The position numbers and the translations under genes are program-made. DNA of 64,000 bases from Magnetococcales bacterium (lineage in GTDB: Bacteria > Pseudomonadota > Magnetococcia > Magnetococcales > Magnetaquicoccaceae): NCBI GenBank assembly GCA_015231915.1, contig JADGAR010000005.1:35716-99715 (forward strand), in the 5' to 3' direction. The notes under the pieces are model-generated. The model was not told where the DNA came from and ran no database searches. It saw only the letters and a list, made by a program, of their open reading frames with translations. Shown here piece after piece: positions 13,297 through 22,498 of the stretch (positions within the stretch are counted from its first letter, which is position 1; the number at the start of each line of letters is the position of its first letter).

Positions 13297-14313
13297 ATGC
13301 CACAAACAAATGTGGAGTCTCAGCCAGAGAGTCTTGCCAAGTTGGTTGACATCTCCCAACCCCATGACCGCCTGATCAAGGCATTGCTATCACAACCAGA
13401 AACGACGGATCAATTTTTCCGTGAACACCTGCCTGCGGAGATCGTAGAGCAATTGACAGCGGACTTGCCCGAATTGGTAGAAGGTTCGTTTGTGCCAGAT
13501 GCCCTAAGCCTGTTCATCTCCGACAAACTGTTTCGCGTAAAAACGGCCCAGGGTGCCCCAGCGTTCATCCATGTATTGACCGAACACAAAAGCTATCCAG
13601 ATCGCAAAGTATCTTGGCAGATTGCACGCGGCATCATGGCCTGCACAGAACAGTTTATCCGAGAAATGGGCAAAAACTGGGAATCGCTGCCAGCCGTTAT
13701 CCCGGTGTTGATCTACCACGGCAACTCCCCATGGAACCATCCCAATAATCTGATTTCCCTGGTCGATGCCAACAGTGCCATACACCCATGGCTGCTGAAT
13801 GTCCAATATATTCTTGTCGATTTGAGTGCCACGGCGGATCCACTCTTGTCTCGACACGCCCGCTTGCGGGCAGGGTTTCTGGCATTGAAATACGGAACTC
13901 GCAGTCCGGCAGAACAGACAGAAGCCCTTGGACAGATTGCCGATGCACTGCGGGATGCACCAGAACTTTTGGTGCCAGTGATGATTTATTTAATGGCTAC
14001 ATTCACATTACTAAAGAAGAAAACCGTGCATGAGATCGTCATGCATGTCAAACCAGGGGAGGAACCGGAAATGATGTCCATCTTTGCACAAGAGATCTTG
14101 AACAACGGCAAACCAGAGTGGGCCGCCATGGTGCGGAATGAAGGCCGCCAGGAAGAAGCCGCTTACATGCTGCTCAAACAGATGCGGCGCAAGTTTGGCC
14201 AGACTCCGGACTGGGTGACCGAGAAAGTCAGGTCGGCAAACCTGGAATTGATCGAGACCTGGAGCGACAACTTCGTCTTCGCCAACTCCGTGGACGAGGT
14301 CTTCGCGCAGTGA
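13297..14313 (+). CDS. Rpn/YhgA-like nuclease (PD-(D/E)XK, transposase_31 family)
   Basis: PHDRLIKALLSQPETTDQFFREHLP, FIHVLTEHKSYPDRKVSWQIARGI, VIPVLIYHGNSPW. Confidence 0.85.
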   Translation: MPQTNVESQPESLAKLVDISQPHDRLIKALLSQPETTDQFFREHLPAEIVEQLTADLPELVEGSFVPDALSLFISDKLFRVKTAQGAPAFIHVLTEHKSYPDRKVSWQIARGIMACTEQFIREMGKNWESLPAVIPVLIYHGNSPWNHPNNLISLVDANSAIHPWLLNVQYILVDLSATADPLLSRHARLRAGFLALKYGTRSPAEQTEALGQIADALRDAPELLVPVMIYLMATFTLLKKKTVHEIVMHVKPGEEPEMMSIFAQEILNNGKPEWAAMVRNEGRQEEAAYMLLKQMRRKFGQTPDWVTEKVRSANLELIETWSDNFVFANSVDEVFAQ

Positions 14314-14454
14314 GCGGATTGCCCGGATCGGACGACACCTTGCCATTTTCCGGTCCGGATTCTCCATTTCTCCGTTTACGTTCGAAAGGTTTGATGAAAA
14401 GCCCATTGCCATCCAAGCGGGAGGCGAAAAAGGCGGATCCACAGGTGCCTCGTT

Positions 14455-14945
14455 TCACGCCAGAGAAAGTTTGACTGGCGGCAAAAAAGCATTGCATATC
14501 AACACTTTTAGTTGCACCCTGTATCAACTGATCGCCAAGAGCAACATCAAACAGATTCTCCAACCCGTCATTTTCCTGTTACATTCCGTTACGGATAATG
14601 AGTTCGCAACCGTATCACTTGCTCCACCATTTTTATTTTACATGGTTTTATCGTTGTCTGGAGTGGATTTTGGGGTGGCTTGAGTAAAGACGAAAAAGTC
14701 AAATATTTCCAATGGTTGCGAGGGGCGATTGAAAAACGCACTTGGTCAAAACTTGAGATTGCAGGCTTTGGAAAAAGCGGCCACTATTCTGCCCACGGCC
14801 CCATTCTCCAAAACCTGTAGCCCCGCTATGGGTGGGTCCGGGAATTACGGACTCATTTAATGGTATGATATTGTGAGAATATGTCACCGGATTTCATGGG
14901 ATTTTCGGGGATTTCGGCGGAACAAGGGAAATAGGTATAGTGTCC
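14455..14945 (+). mobile_element. Partial MITE-like element, copy 1 (one TIR only)
   Basis: Homologous to the reverse complement of 17729-18141 from 'TCACGCCAGAGAA' onward; its 83-bp right TIR at 14863-14945 matches 18142-18224 closely; no left TIR found upstream. Confidence 0.65.
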
Positions 14946-15020
14946 CCGGATTTTGTCCCCGGATTTCGGTATAGTGTCCCCGGATTTTAGTGTCCCCGGA
15001 TTTTAGTGTCCCCGGATTTC
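14942..15020 (+). repeat. Cluster of five 'GTCCCCGGATTT' motifs
   Basis: Motif starts near 14942, 14955, 14975, 14992 and 15008. Confidence 0.85.
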
Positions 15021-15080
15021 GATTATGCCCCAGGATTTCGGATTAAATAGGTATAGTGTAACCGGATTTAGCGATCTACC

Positions 15081-15143
15081 GGATTTATGGGATTTATGGG
15101 ATTTATGGGATTTATGGGATTTATGGGATTTATGGGATTTATG
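15081..15143 (+). repeat. 9-bp tandem repeat (GGATTTATG)x7
   Basis: Seven uninterrupted perfect units, counted directly. Confidence 0.95.
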
Positions 15144-15154
15144 CGTCCCCGGAT

Positions 15155-16423
15155 TTAAAGGTATCCTAATATTTCTCCTGATTTCCTTGAATTAAGGGAA
15201 ACAGGACCGTTCGTGCTAGACATTGAAACAAGATCTTTGTCGACGAGCAGACGAAGCGAAGAATCAAAGCTCATAACAGATTTGCAATAATGATTCTTGA
15301 GTGTTTGAATACTGCACGCTCTACCGTAAAACTTTCTATTATGCAAAGCCAATAAAATCTGTCTCGCGTCGCTATCTATATCAATGCGTCGGCTAAAACC
15401 GACAACTGATTGATCGAGACGTTCCAATACAGAATCATAGCTGCCAATACCAAAATAATGACTATGTGTTTGCCGGATAGTGGCGACATCTGATGATCCG
15501 ATCATCACAACTTCAAAACCATCGCTAGCTGGGTACTGATATTCATATTCAACATACTTCTGGCTTGCCTTATCTGAATCTCTGCTAACAATATCCCATG
15601 TTACGAATGAACCTGTATTCCAATCAAACACAATGATCCAGTTATTGAATCCAGCACGTTTTTCCTCTTTAGCGATCAGCGTTTTAATAATATCCTCGTT
15701 CACATAGCTGTCAAATACACGGTTAGAATCCGAATTTCTTATGGTATTTTCAGCTTTTTCTCGGAGAAGGTCAATATCGATTTTTTGTTGAGGCGAGGGT
15801 TTTCTTCCAGATTCAATTTCGTGGAAAACTGCCGACAATCTCTTAAAGTAATTAATTACTTGATCATCGCCCTCTTTCTCCTTTAGCCGGTATCCGTAAA
15901 TAACGGACGTCCGCTCTATGCTTTCTGCCCAATAATGTTGGACTTGGCTACGAATTTGCAATTCAAGAGCGCATCCAGAATGATCCAATATGATATGGAG
16001 CGCTCGATAGCCAGTATCATCCCTCCCATTTTCTCGGTAGTCTGTGATTCGTTTAATGGAGAATCCAACTGCTCCTAATATCTCTTTATTAATAAATTTC
16101 ACCACATTGTCAATATCTTTGTTTTCATTTACAACTATTCTGCATCCACCAATATCTTGTAGTTGAGTTAATCGAACGCTAAATCTGTTGAGTTTGCGAA
16201 TAATTTGGGGCTTTCGTTTTAATCTCTGAGCTACATAATATTTGATACCAAGAGAAGAAAGCCAATTTTGAAGTTTTACAGTACAATCTGTGAGAGGTTG
16301 AAGATGTGACTTTCTGTATTCATCAAAAATGTCATGGAATTTACGCGTATCTTCCACAGAAAGATCATCTTGCATTGCAAGAGCTTTTCCTGCACGGTCA
16401 ATCTTGGACCTTGATAAGGACAT
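15155..16423 (-). CDS. RelA/SpoT synthetase-domain protein, single-domain (toxSAS/defence candidate)
   Basis: VAQRLKRKPQIIRKL, LQDIGGCRIVV, DTGYRALHIIL, LELQIRSQVQHYWAE; no HD hydrolase, TGS or ACT domain seen. Confidence 0.8.
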   Translation of the reverse strand: MSLSRSKIDRAGKALAMQDDLSVEDTRKFHDIFDEYRKSHLQPLTDCTVKLQNWLSSLGIKYYVAQRLKRKPQIIRKLNRFSVRLTQLQDIGGCRIVVNENKDIDNVVKFINKEILGAVGFSIKRITDYRENGRDDTGYRALHIILDHSGCALELQIRSQVQHYWAESIERTSVIYGYRLKEKEGDDQVINYFKRLSAVFHEIESGRKPSPQQKIDIDLLREKAENTIRNSDSNRVFDSYVNEDIIKTLIAKEEKRAGFNNWIIVFDWNTGSFVTWDIVSRDSDKASQKYVEYEYQYPASDGFEVVMIGSSDVATIRQTHSHYFGIGSYDSVLERLDQSVVGFSRRIDIDSDARQILLALHNRKFYGRACSIQTLKNHYCKSVMSFDSSLRLLVDKDLVSMSSTNGPVSLNSRKSGEILGYL

Positions 16424-16604
16424 GTGATACCTCTACGACTAATGATGTTGACAACATAGGAGATAAAATATTATCCACCTGCTCGACGCTGCATATCCTC
16501 ATTCCTTTGAGGTAAGGACGTTAGTACAGTCTCGCCACTATGCAAGCGTTACACGCAAAGCCGACAGCCCAGCATTGCAGGGTCAGAATTGAGTGTGCGA
16601 AATC

Positions 16605-16680
16605 CGGTGACAAAATCCGATGACATGACAAAATCCGGTGACACCATACCTCTGGAAATCCGCTACCAAATCCGGTAGGG
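16605..16680 (-). repeat. Degenerate cluster of the same 'ATCCGGTGACACCATACC' repeat family, opposite orientation
   Basis: Repeated AAATCCGGTGACA / AAATCCGATGACA / AAATCCGGTGACACCATACCT. Confidence 0.7.
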
Positions 16681-16753
16681 TCGAGAACTGGCGCGCCGAT
16701 TGAGGAAAGGAACTCAATCCCACTCACTTCACGTTTCCAGTTCCCGCCACATC

Positions 16754-16786
16754 GAACCGGACGTGCGGTTTTCCCGCATCCGGCTC
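16754..16786 (-). ncRNA. Group II intron domain V
   Basis: Minus strand GAGCCGGATGCGGGAAAACCGCACGTCCGGTTC, the domain V hairpin pattern, just downstream of the RT ORF. Confidence 0.85.
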
Positions 16787-16798
16787 TCGGACAAGGTA

Positions 16799-17590
16799 TC
16801 ACACTTTCGCACGCAGGAAGTTGAGCCGCAATTGTTGCATAGAGATCAGACCCAGCTTTTGATGCAGGTATCTGTCTGGGTATCGTGCTTCCCCATTGCC
16901 TCTTTGCTTATGCTTTCTGCACAACCACTGACGGAGCCGATGTTTGGTATGAGCATCAACAGAAGCATATGAGCGACGAACTGCGCCTACAGAAAAATAG
17001 TTGGCCCAGCCTGTCAACTTACGGTTGATATCTTTCACCAATTCTTCGGCATCTTCCCATAACCATCTTTGATCTGTGCGGTCGCTGATTGTAGCGCAAA
17101 ATTTCTCCACGCTCTTCTTTGACGGCCACGTCCCTAAAATGGCTCGGCCTCCCTTCATGGTCGGATAATATCGACCAATGGTATAGCCCAGAAAATTGAA
17201 CGTCTCTTCAGGAATACAGCAAATTCGGGTCTTTTCTTCGTTTACCGTCAGTTTCAGCTTTGCCATCATCTCCCGCATGATTCGCATCGCCGCTTCCGCC
17301 GAACCTTGACAACATATGACGAAATCATCGGCATAGTTGACAATGTGACCGTCCAATACATTTTCATGACCCAGGGCTTTCCACCCCAGTATGAAACGGC
17401 GCATGTAAAGGTTTGACAGCAAGGGCGAAATTGGTGCCCCTTGCGGTGTACCCCGCTTGGTGTCTTTGGCTACGGTCGTTTGACTTTTGTTTCCTTTGTC
17501 GTCTTTCTCTTCAACCGGCATTGTCAACCACATCTTAATCAGATGCAGCATCTGGCCGTCGCTAATCCGACGACTAATCAGAAAATCCAA
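16799..17590 (-). pseudogene. ltrA: Group II intron reverse transcriptase/maturase, 5'-truncated
   Basis: GTPQGAPISPLLSNLYMRRF, IVNYADDFVICC and maturase region; N-terminal RT blocks absent and ORF begins at a repeat junction. Confidence 0.88.
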
Positions 17591-17645
17591 TCAGAAAATC
17601 CGAAATCCGGGGACACCATACCTATTTCCCTTAATTCAAATCCGA

Positions 17646-18224
17646 GGACACCATACCTATTTCCCTTGTTCCGCCGAAATCCCCGAAAATCCCATGAAAT
17701 CCGGTGACATATTTTCACGATATCATGCCATTAAGTGGGTCTGTAATTCCAAAACCTACCTATGGCTTGTTCACAGATTTTGGAGAATGCGTCCGCGGGC
17801 AGAATAGTAGCCGCTTTTTTCGAATTCTGCAAGCCCAAGTTTTTACCAAGTGCATTTTTTAACTGCTCTTCGTAACTATCGGAAATATTGAATTTTCTTG
17901 TCTCTGCTCAGGCCACCCCAAAACCCACGCCAGACAACAATAAAACAATGTAAAATAAAAAATTGTGGAGCAAGTGATGCAGTTTTGAACTCATAATACG
18001 TAATAAAGTATAACATGAAAATGACGGGTTGGAGAATCTGTTTGATGTTGCTCTTGGTTGCCAGTTGATACAGGGTGAAACCAAAATGATTGATATGAAA
18101 TATTTTTTTTCGCAAGTCAAACCTTCTCTGGCGTGAAAATAGCATGATATCGTGAAAATATGTCACCGGATTTCATGGGATTTTCGGGGATTTCGGCAAA
18201 ACAAGGGAAACAGGTATGGTGTCC
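17646..18224 (-). mobile_element. MITE-like element, complete copy (579 bp) with 83-bp terminal inverted repeats
   Basis: 17646-17728 is the reverse complement of 18142-18224 with 3 mismatches in 83; internal segment homologous to 14455-14862 in inverse orientation. Confidence 0.8.
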
Positions 18225-18323
18225 ACGGATTTCTTTTGATGTCCCACGATTTCTTTGGCGTGTCCCCGGATTTCTTTGGCGCGGGATGTACAAGAACCCA
18301 GGCGCTTGATCGAAGTGTCCGCT

Positions 18324-18641
18324 TTATCTGGGAGACAATTTCAGTTCCAGTTTGCACCCAATGGCATCGGCATAACGACGCAGGGTAGCCAGGGAGGGCG
18401 AAGTGCGCCCATTGCCCAGCGAAGACTCCAGCCGGGAAATGGCACTTGCAGTAGTCCCCATGCGTTGAGCGATCTGCTGCTGGGTTAGCCCAGCCGCTTT
18501 ACGTGCCATCAAGAACACGGAAAGAGCAGAATATTCGTCCTCTAGGGCATCGTAGGCAAGTTTGAAACCTGGACGTTTGAAGGCCTCCTGCAATTCCACA
18601 TTTAGGTCCATCGGTACGGGATTATAGCAGTCATCTTCCAT
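18324..18641 (-). CDS. XRE/HigA-like antitoxin
   Basis: HTH_XRE: ARKAAGLTQQQIAQRMGTTASAISRLESSLGNGRTSPSLATLRRYADAIGCKLELKL. Confidence 0.9.
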   Translation of the reverse strand: MEDDCYNPVPMDLNVELQEAFKRPGFKLAYDALEDEYSALSVFLMARKAAGLTQQQIAQRMGTTASAISRLESSLGNGRTSPSLATLRRYADAIGCKLELKLSPR

Positions 18642-18960
18642 GTTGCACCTCCTTCAACCGCTTGCGGGCAAGGCGAAGTTCATCGTGGGGAGTCTCGTTG
18701 CTCTTCTTGATAAAGCCATGCAGGATCACAATGGTTCGTCCGGTCTGCATACAATAAAAGGCACGTCCGGCTCCTTCTTGTCCACGGCAACGTAACTCGA
18801 ACAAACCACCACCCATGGCACGTGAATGCGGCATCCGCAAATCAATGCCATGCTCATACAGCAAATCAGCAAGGCGCAAAAAATCAGCATACACGTCGTC
18901 TGGCCAAGATTTGATCCCTTGGTGAACACGCTCGCTATAGAAAGAAATCGTCCAGTTCAT
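18631..18960 (-). CDS. RelE/HigB (gp49-like) toxin
   Basis: LRMPHSRAMGGGLFELRCRGQEGAGRAFYCMQTGRTIVILHGFIKKSNETPHDELRLARKR; overlaps the antitoxin ORF. Confidence 0.9.
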   Translation of the reverse strand: MNWTISFYSERVHQGIKSWPDDVYADFLRLADLLYEHGIDLRMPHSRAMGGGLFELRCRGQEGAGRAFYCMQTGRTIVILHGFIKKSNETPHDELRLARKRLKEVQHGR

Positions 18961-18981
18961 ATGGCGATATTAGCATTCCTG

Positions 18982-19179
18982 CTAATAAGTGGCAAGCACT
19001 GTTTCAACCAACCCAACAAAGGAGCAAACAACCATAAAAAATTGGATCCAACCGGGCGATACCGTCACGGTATCCGCCCCTGTTACCCGTTTCTTGAGCA
19101 CCACTTTGCCAGTGGCGTCTACCCCATGAAGTTGAAAGATATTCTTTGCCGAATCCAACCCGATTGTTGTAACGTTCAT
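18982..19179 (-). pseudogene. IS110-family transposase, N-terminal fragment
   Basis: MNVTTIGLDSAKNIFQLHGVDATGKVVLKKRV resembles the IS110 DEDD transposase N-terminus; homology ends after about 35 aa. Confidence 0.8.
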
Positions 19180-19281
19180 TTTGGATCCCTCAAGGATTTA
19201 TGAATGATTGCATACACCTCCATTCTGGCACATTCGATGCCTTTTCAGAAAGGATGGGTCCATCCCATCACCATAGCCATT

Positions 19282-22200
19282 TCACCGCGACGTGATCGCT
19301 GCCAGTTCCCGTACCACCCGATGGATCACCTCCGACCACTCCCCCGGCACCTCCTGACGAAACAGCCGCACCACGCCGGGATACCAGGGGGAGTCGGAAC
19401 GATCCTCCAGCCAACGCCAGTCGGTGCCGATCCAGGGCACCAGCACCCAGCACGGTTTTGCCAAGGCCCCGCACAGATGCACCAGGGCGGTGTCCACGCT
19501 GATCACCAGGTCCAGTTGCGCCACCACGACCGCCGTGTCGGCAAAATCGTTCAGGTGACTGCCCATCTCCAATAGCGGCTGATCCGACGGCGGCAAGGCG
19601 GTCTCCCCCTTCTGCAAACCGACGAACCGTACCCCAGACACCGCCCACAACGGCCTCAAGGCCGCCAGACCACTCAAGGAACGATTGCCGTCATTGCCGT
19701 GGGTGGCCGAACCCCGCCAGACCAGACCCACCCGCAACCCCCTCCCTTGCGGCAACGCCAGACCGTCCCGCAAGGGCGGTGGCCGCAAATAGGGCAGTAC
19801 CGCAGGCAAGGTCGCCAACGTCACCCCTAGATGCAAAGGGATGCTCAGCAGGAATGTCCAATAATCATGCAGATGCACCGTCTCCGTCGCGACGGTCACC
19901 CGCATTCGCCCGTCCTCTTCCAAAACGCGCAGCAAGGAGAGCAACGGCGGACGACACACCAGCGTCACCCGCACCGCGCCCCGCTCCAAAAGCGTCCGAC
20001 AGAACCGGCAAAACTGGATCATGTCGCCGAATCCCTGCTCGCCGATCACCAGAAACGAACGGCCCGCCACCTCCTCCCCGCGCCACATGGGAAAAGGCAA
20101 TACGGGCGGGATCACCTTGCGCCCAGGCATGCGCTCGTGATGGCGCGCCTCGTACCAGGGCCACCCCTCGGCAAACCGACCCCCACGCAACAGCACAAGA
20201 CTCAGATTCCAGGCCGCCTCGGCATAAAAATCCGGCTCCAGGCGCAACGCCTCCCGCAATACCGACTCGGCCTCGGCGTCACGATGCCAATCATGCAACA
20301 GACTCCCGAGATTATTGCAAGCCAAGGCCCAGCCGGGACGCACACGGAGCGCCTCCCGATAGGCGGCGAGCGCCTCATCGAAATACCGTGCCTCGCGATA
20401 GAGATTGGCGAGATTATAATGGGCATCCGCCATGCCCGGCTGCAAGCGGAGCGCCTGCAGATGGGCCGCCTCCGCCGCGCCGACACCTCCGCGCGCAGCC
20501 AACACCAGTCCCAGATTGGTCCAAGCCGCAGCAAAACCGGGCTGGACGCGCACCGCCTCCCGCAGGGCCGCCTCGGCCTCCTCGAGCCGCTGCAATCCCA
20601 AAAACAAGGTGCCCAAATGGTTATGCCCCTGCGCGCCATCCGGCCACAGGGCCACCAGCCGCCGATACCAGACCTCGGCCTCATCCGGCCTGCCCAGTCC
20701 CTCGCACACCACGCCCAGGGCGCGCAACACCTCCCGATCCCCCGGCAGTTTCTCCAGGGCGATCCGCAACGGCTCCCGCGCCTCGGCCAGGCGCCCCATG
20801 ACCTGCAAGACCACCCCCAGCGCCTTCCAGCCGAAAGCGTGCCCCGGCTGCCACGCCACCAGCCGCCGCGCCAGGGACTCCACCTCCCCGAGCGCCCCCT
20901 GGCCGAAGCGGATGGCCAACAGAAAATCAAACAACGCGCGGGCCGCTTCCTCCACCACGCCCGGCCAATCGCCCGGCACAGGCTGATGAAACAGCCGCAA
21001 CACCCCCGGATACCAGGGGGAATCCTCCCGACCCTCCAGCCAGCGCCAGTCCGAAACCCGCGGCAGCAACACCCAGCACGGTCTGCCCAGCGCCCCGCAC
21101 AGGTGGGCCAAGGCGGTATCCACCGTGATCACCAGATCGAGCCGCGCCACGATGGAGGCCGAATCGGCAAAATCCCCGATCCCGCCCCCCAACGCCACCA
21201 ACGGCTGTCCAGGGGGCGATGCCAGGGATTCTGCCTCCCCCTCCCCCTTCTGCAGAGCGAAAAAGGCGATGCCCGGCACCTGCCACAAAGGGGCCAACGC
21301 CTCCAATCCCGGCAGGGATCGATTGCGGTCATCGCCGTGCAAGGCCGATCCCCGCCACGCCACGCCCACCCGCACCCTGCCGTCGTCAGGCAACACGGCA
21401 CTCCAGCGTCGGTCCCGTTCGGGCAACGTCGCAAGATAAGGAATCCGCGCCGGAATGGTCTCCAGGGTGGTGCCGAAACGGCCCGGCAGATCCAGAATGA
21501 AGGTCCAGTAATCATGAGGTGGCACCTCCAGCAGATCGGTCGCCACCATGACCTGCTCCCTGGCCAACGCCGGCTCCAGCAAAGGCACCAGCGCCGGAAA
21601 GGTCACCAGGGTGAGCCGCACCGCGCCGGCCTCCCTGAGCAGGGCGGCATAACGGCAGAACTGGATGGTATCCCCATACCCCTGTTCGCTGACCATCAGC
21701 ACCGCCTTGCCGCGCACCTCCTCCCCCGCCCAGCGGGGAAAGGGCAGCGCCACCGGCAGCACAGGCCGATCCGGTCGCGACGGATGGCAACGCAGCTCGT
21801 ACAACGGCCACGCTTCGGCATAGCGCCCGGTCTTCAACAAGCGCCAACCCAGTTGCCAGGCCGCATCCACCGACCCTGGCGCACGACGCAGCACCTCCCG
21901 GAGCAACCCCTCGGCCTGAGCGCCCCGGCCCTGCCCGTACAGGACGACCGACAGCTCATGCCAGGCGGCGGTCAACTCCGGATCCAGACGCACGGCCTCC
22001 CGCAAGGCGGCCTCGGCCTGCGGCAAGGCATCCCGCAGCCGCAACACCAAACCAAGGTTGTGATATGCCACCGCAAAACCCGGATGACAACGGATCGCCT
22101 CGCGCAACAGGGCTTCGGCCTCGTCCAAACGCCCCCGGCCCTGGGCCAGCGCCCCCAGATTGATCAAGGCCCCGGCATGACCCGGACTCAGACGCAACAC

Positions 22201-22485
22201 CGCCCGCCAGATCGCCTCGCTCTCCTCCCCCAGCGTCCGCCGCACCGCCCCCAGGGCGAAGAGGGTCTCCACGTCCCCAGGCAACCGCTCCGCCGCCCGC
22301 GCCAACGGCTCCAGCGCCTCTTCGTCGCGTCCCTGCCGCTGCAGGGCCATGCCCAGCGCCTTCCAGCCGAACCCCTCGTCCGGGGCGAGTTCCGTCCACG
22401 CGCGGGCAGCCGCCTCCACCTCCGCGTAACGGCCCTCTCCGAACCAGACGATCAAACGTCGTACCGCCTCCTCGCCGTCGCTCAC
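19282..22485 (-). CDS. TPR protein with two TPR-glycosyltransferase-like halves (internal tandem duplication)
   Basis: Repeated TPR units plus two copies of (V)SEQGYGDTIQFCRY / GEQGFGDMIQFCRF and DLVITVDTALAHLCGAL / DLVISVDTALVHLCGAL; start placed at GTG 22485. Confidence 0.8.
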   Translation of the reverse strand: MSDGEEAVRRLIVWFGEGRYAEVEAAARAWTELAPDEGFGWKALGMALQRQGRDEEALEPLARAAERLPGDVETLFALGAVRRTLGEESEAIWRAVLRLSPGHAGALINLGALAQGRGRLDEAEALLREAIRCHPGFAVAYHNLGLVLRLRDALPQAEAALREAVRLDPELTAAWHELSVVLYGQGRGAQAEGLLREVLRRAPGSVDAAWQLGWRLLKTGRYAEAWPLYELRCHPSRPDRPVLPVALPFPRWAGEEVRGKAVLMVSEQGYGDTIQFCRYAALLREAGAVRLTLVTFPALVPLLEPALAREQVMVATDLLEVPPHDYWTFILDLPGRFGTTLETIPARIPYLATLPERDRRWSAVLPDDGRVRVGVAWRGSALHGDDRNRSLPGLEALAPLWQVPGIAFFALQKGEGEAESLASPPGQPLVALGGGIGDFADSASIVARLDLVITVDTALAHLCGALGRPCWVLLPRVSDWRWLEGREDSPWYPGVLRLFHQPVPGDWPGVVEEAARALFDFLLAIRFGQGALGEVESLARRLVAWQPGHAFGWKALGVVLQVMGRLAEAREPLRIALEKLPGDREVLRALGVVCEGLGRPDEAEVWYRRLVALWPDGAQGHNHLGTLFLGLQRLEEAEAALREAVRVQPGFAAAWTNLGLVLAARGGVGAAEAAHLQALRLQPGMADAHYNLANLYREARYFDEALAAYREALRVRPGWALACNNLGSLLHDWHRDAEAESVLREALRLEPDFYAEAAWNLSLVLLRGGRFAEGWPWYEARHHERMPGRKVIPPVLPFPMWRGEEVAGRSFLVIGEQGFGDMIQFCRFCRTLLERGAVRVTLVCRPPLLSLLRVLEEDGRMRVTVATETVHLHDYWTFLLSIPLHLGVTLATLPAVLPYLRPPPLRDGLALPQGRGLRVGLVWRGSATHGNDGNRSLSGLAALRPLWAVSGVRFVGLQKGETALPPSDQPLLEMGSHLNDFADTAVVVAQLDLVISVDTALVHLCGALAKPCWVLVPWIGTDWRWLEDRSDSPWYPGVVRLFRQEVPGEWSEVIHRVVRELAAITSR

Positions 22486-22498
22486 GGAGCAATCTCCT

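Noticed and set aside
15081-15143. Possible CRISPR-like array
   Set aside because: Direct 9-bp tandem units without spacers and no cas genes.
17876-18166. 96-aa ORF inside the MITE-like element as a real gene
   Set aside because: The homologous copy at 14.5-14.9 kb does not preserve the frame; more likely non-coding or decayed.
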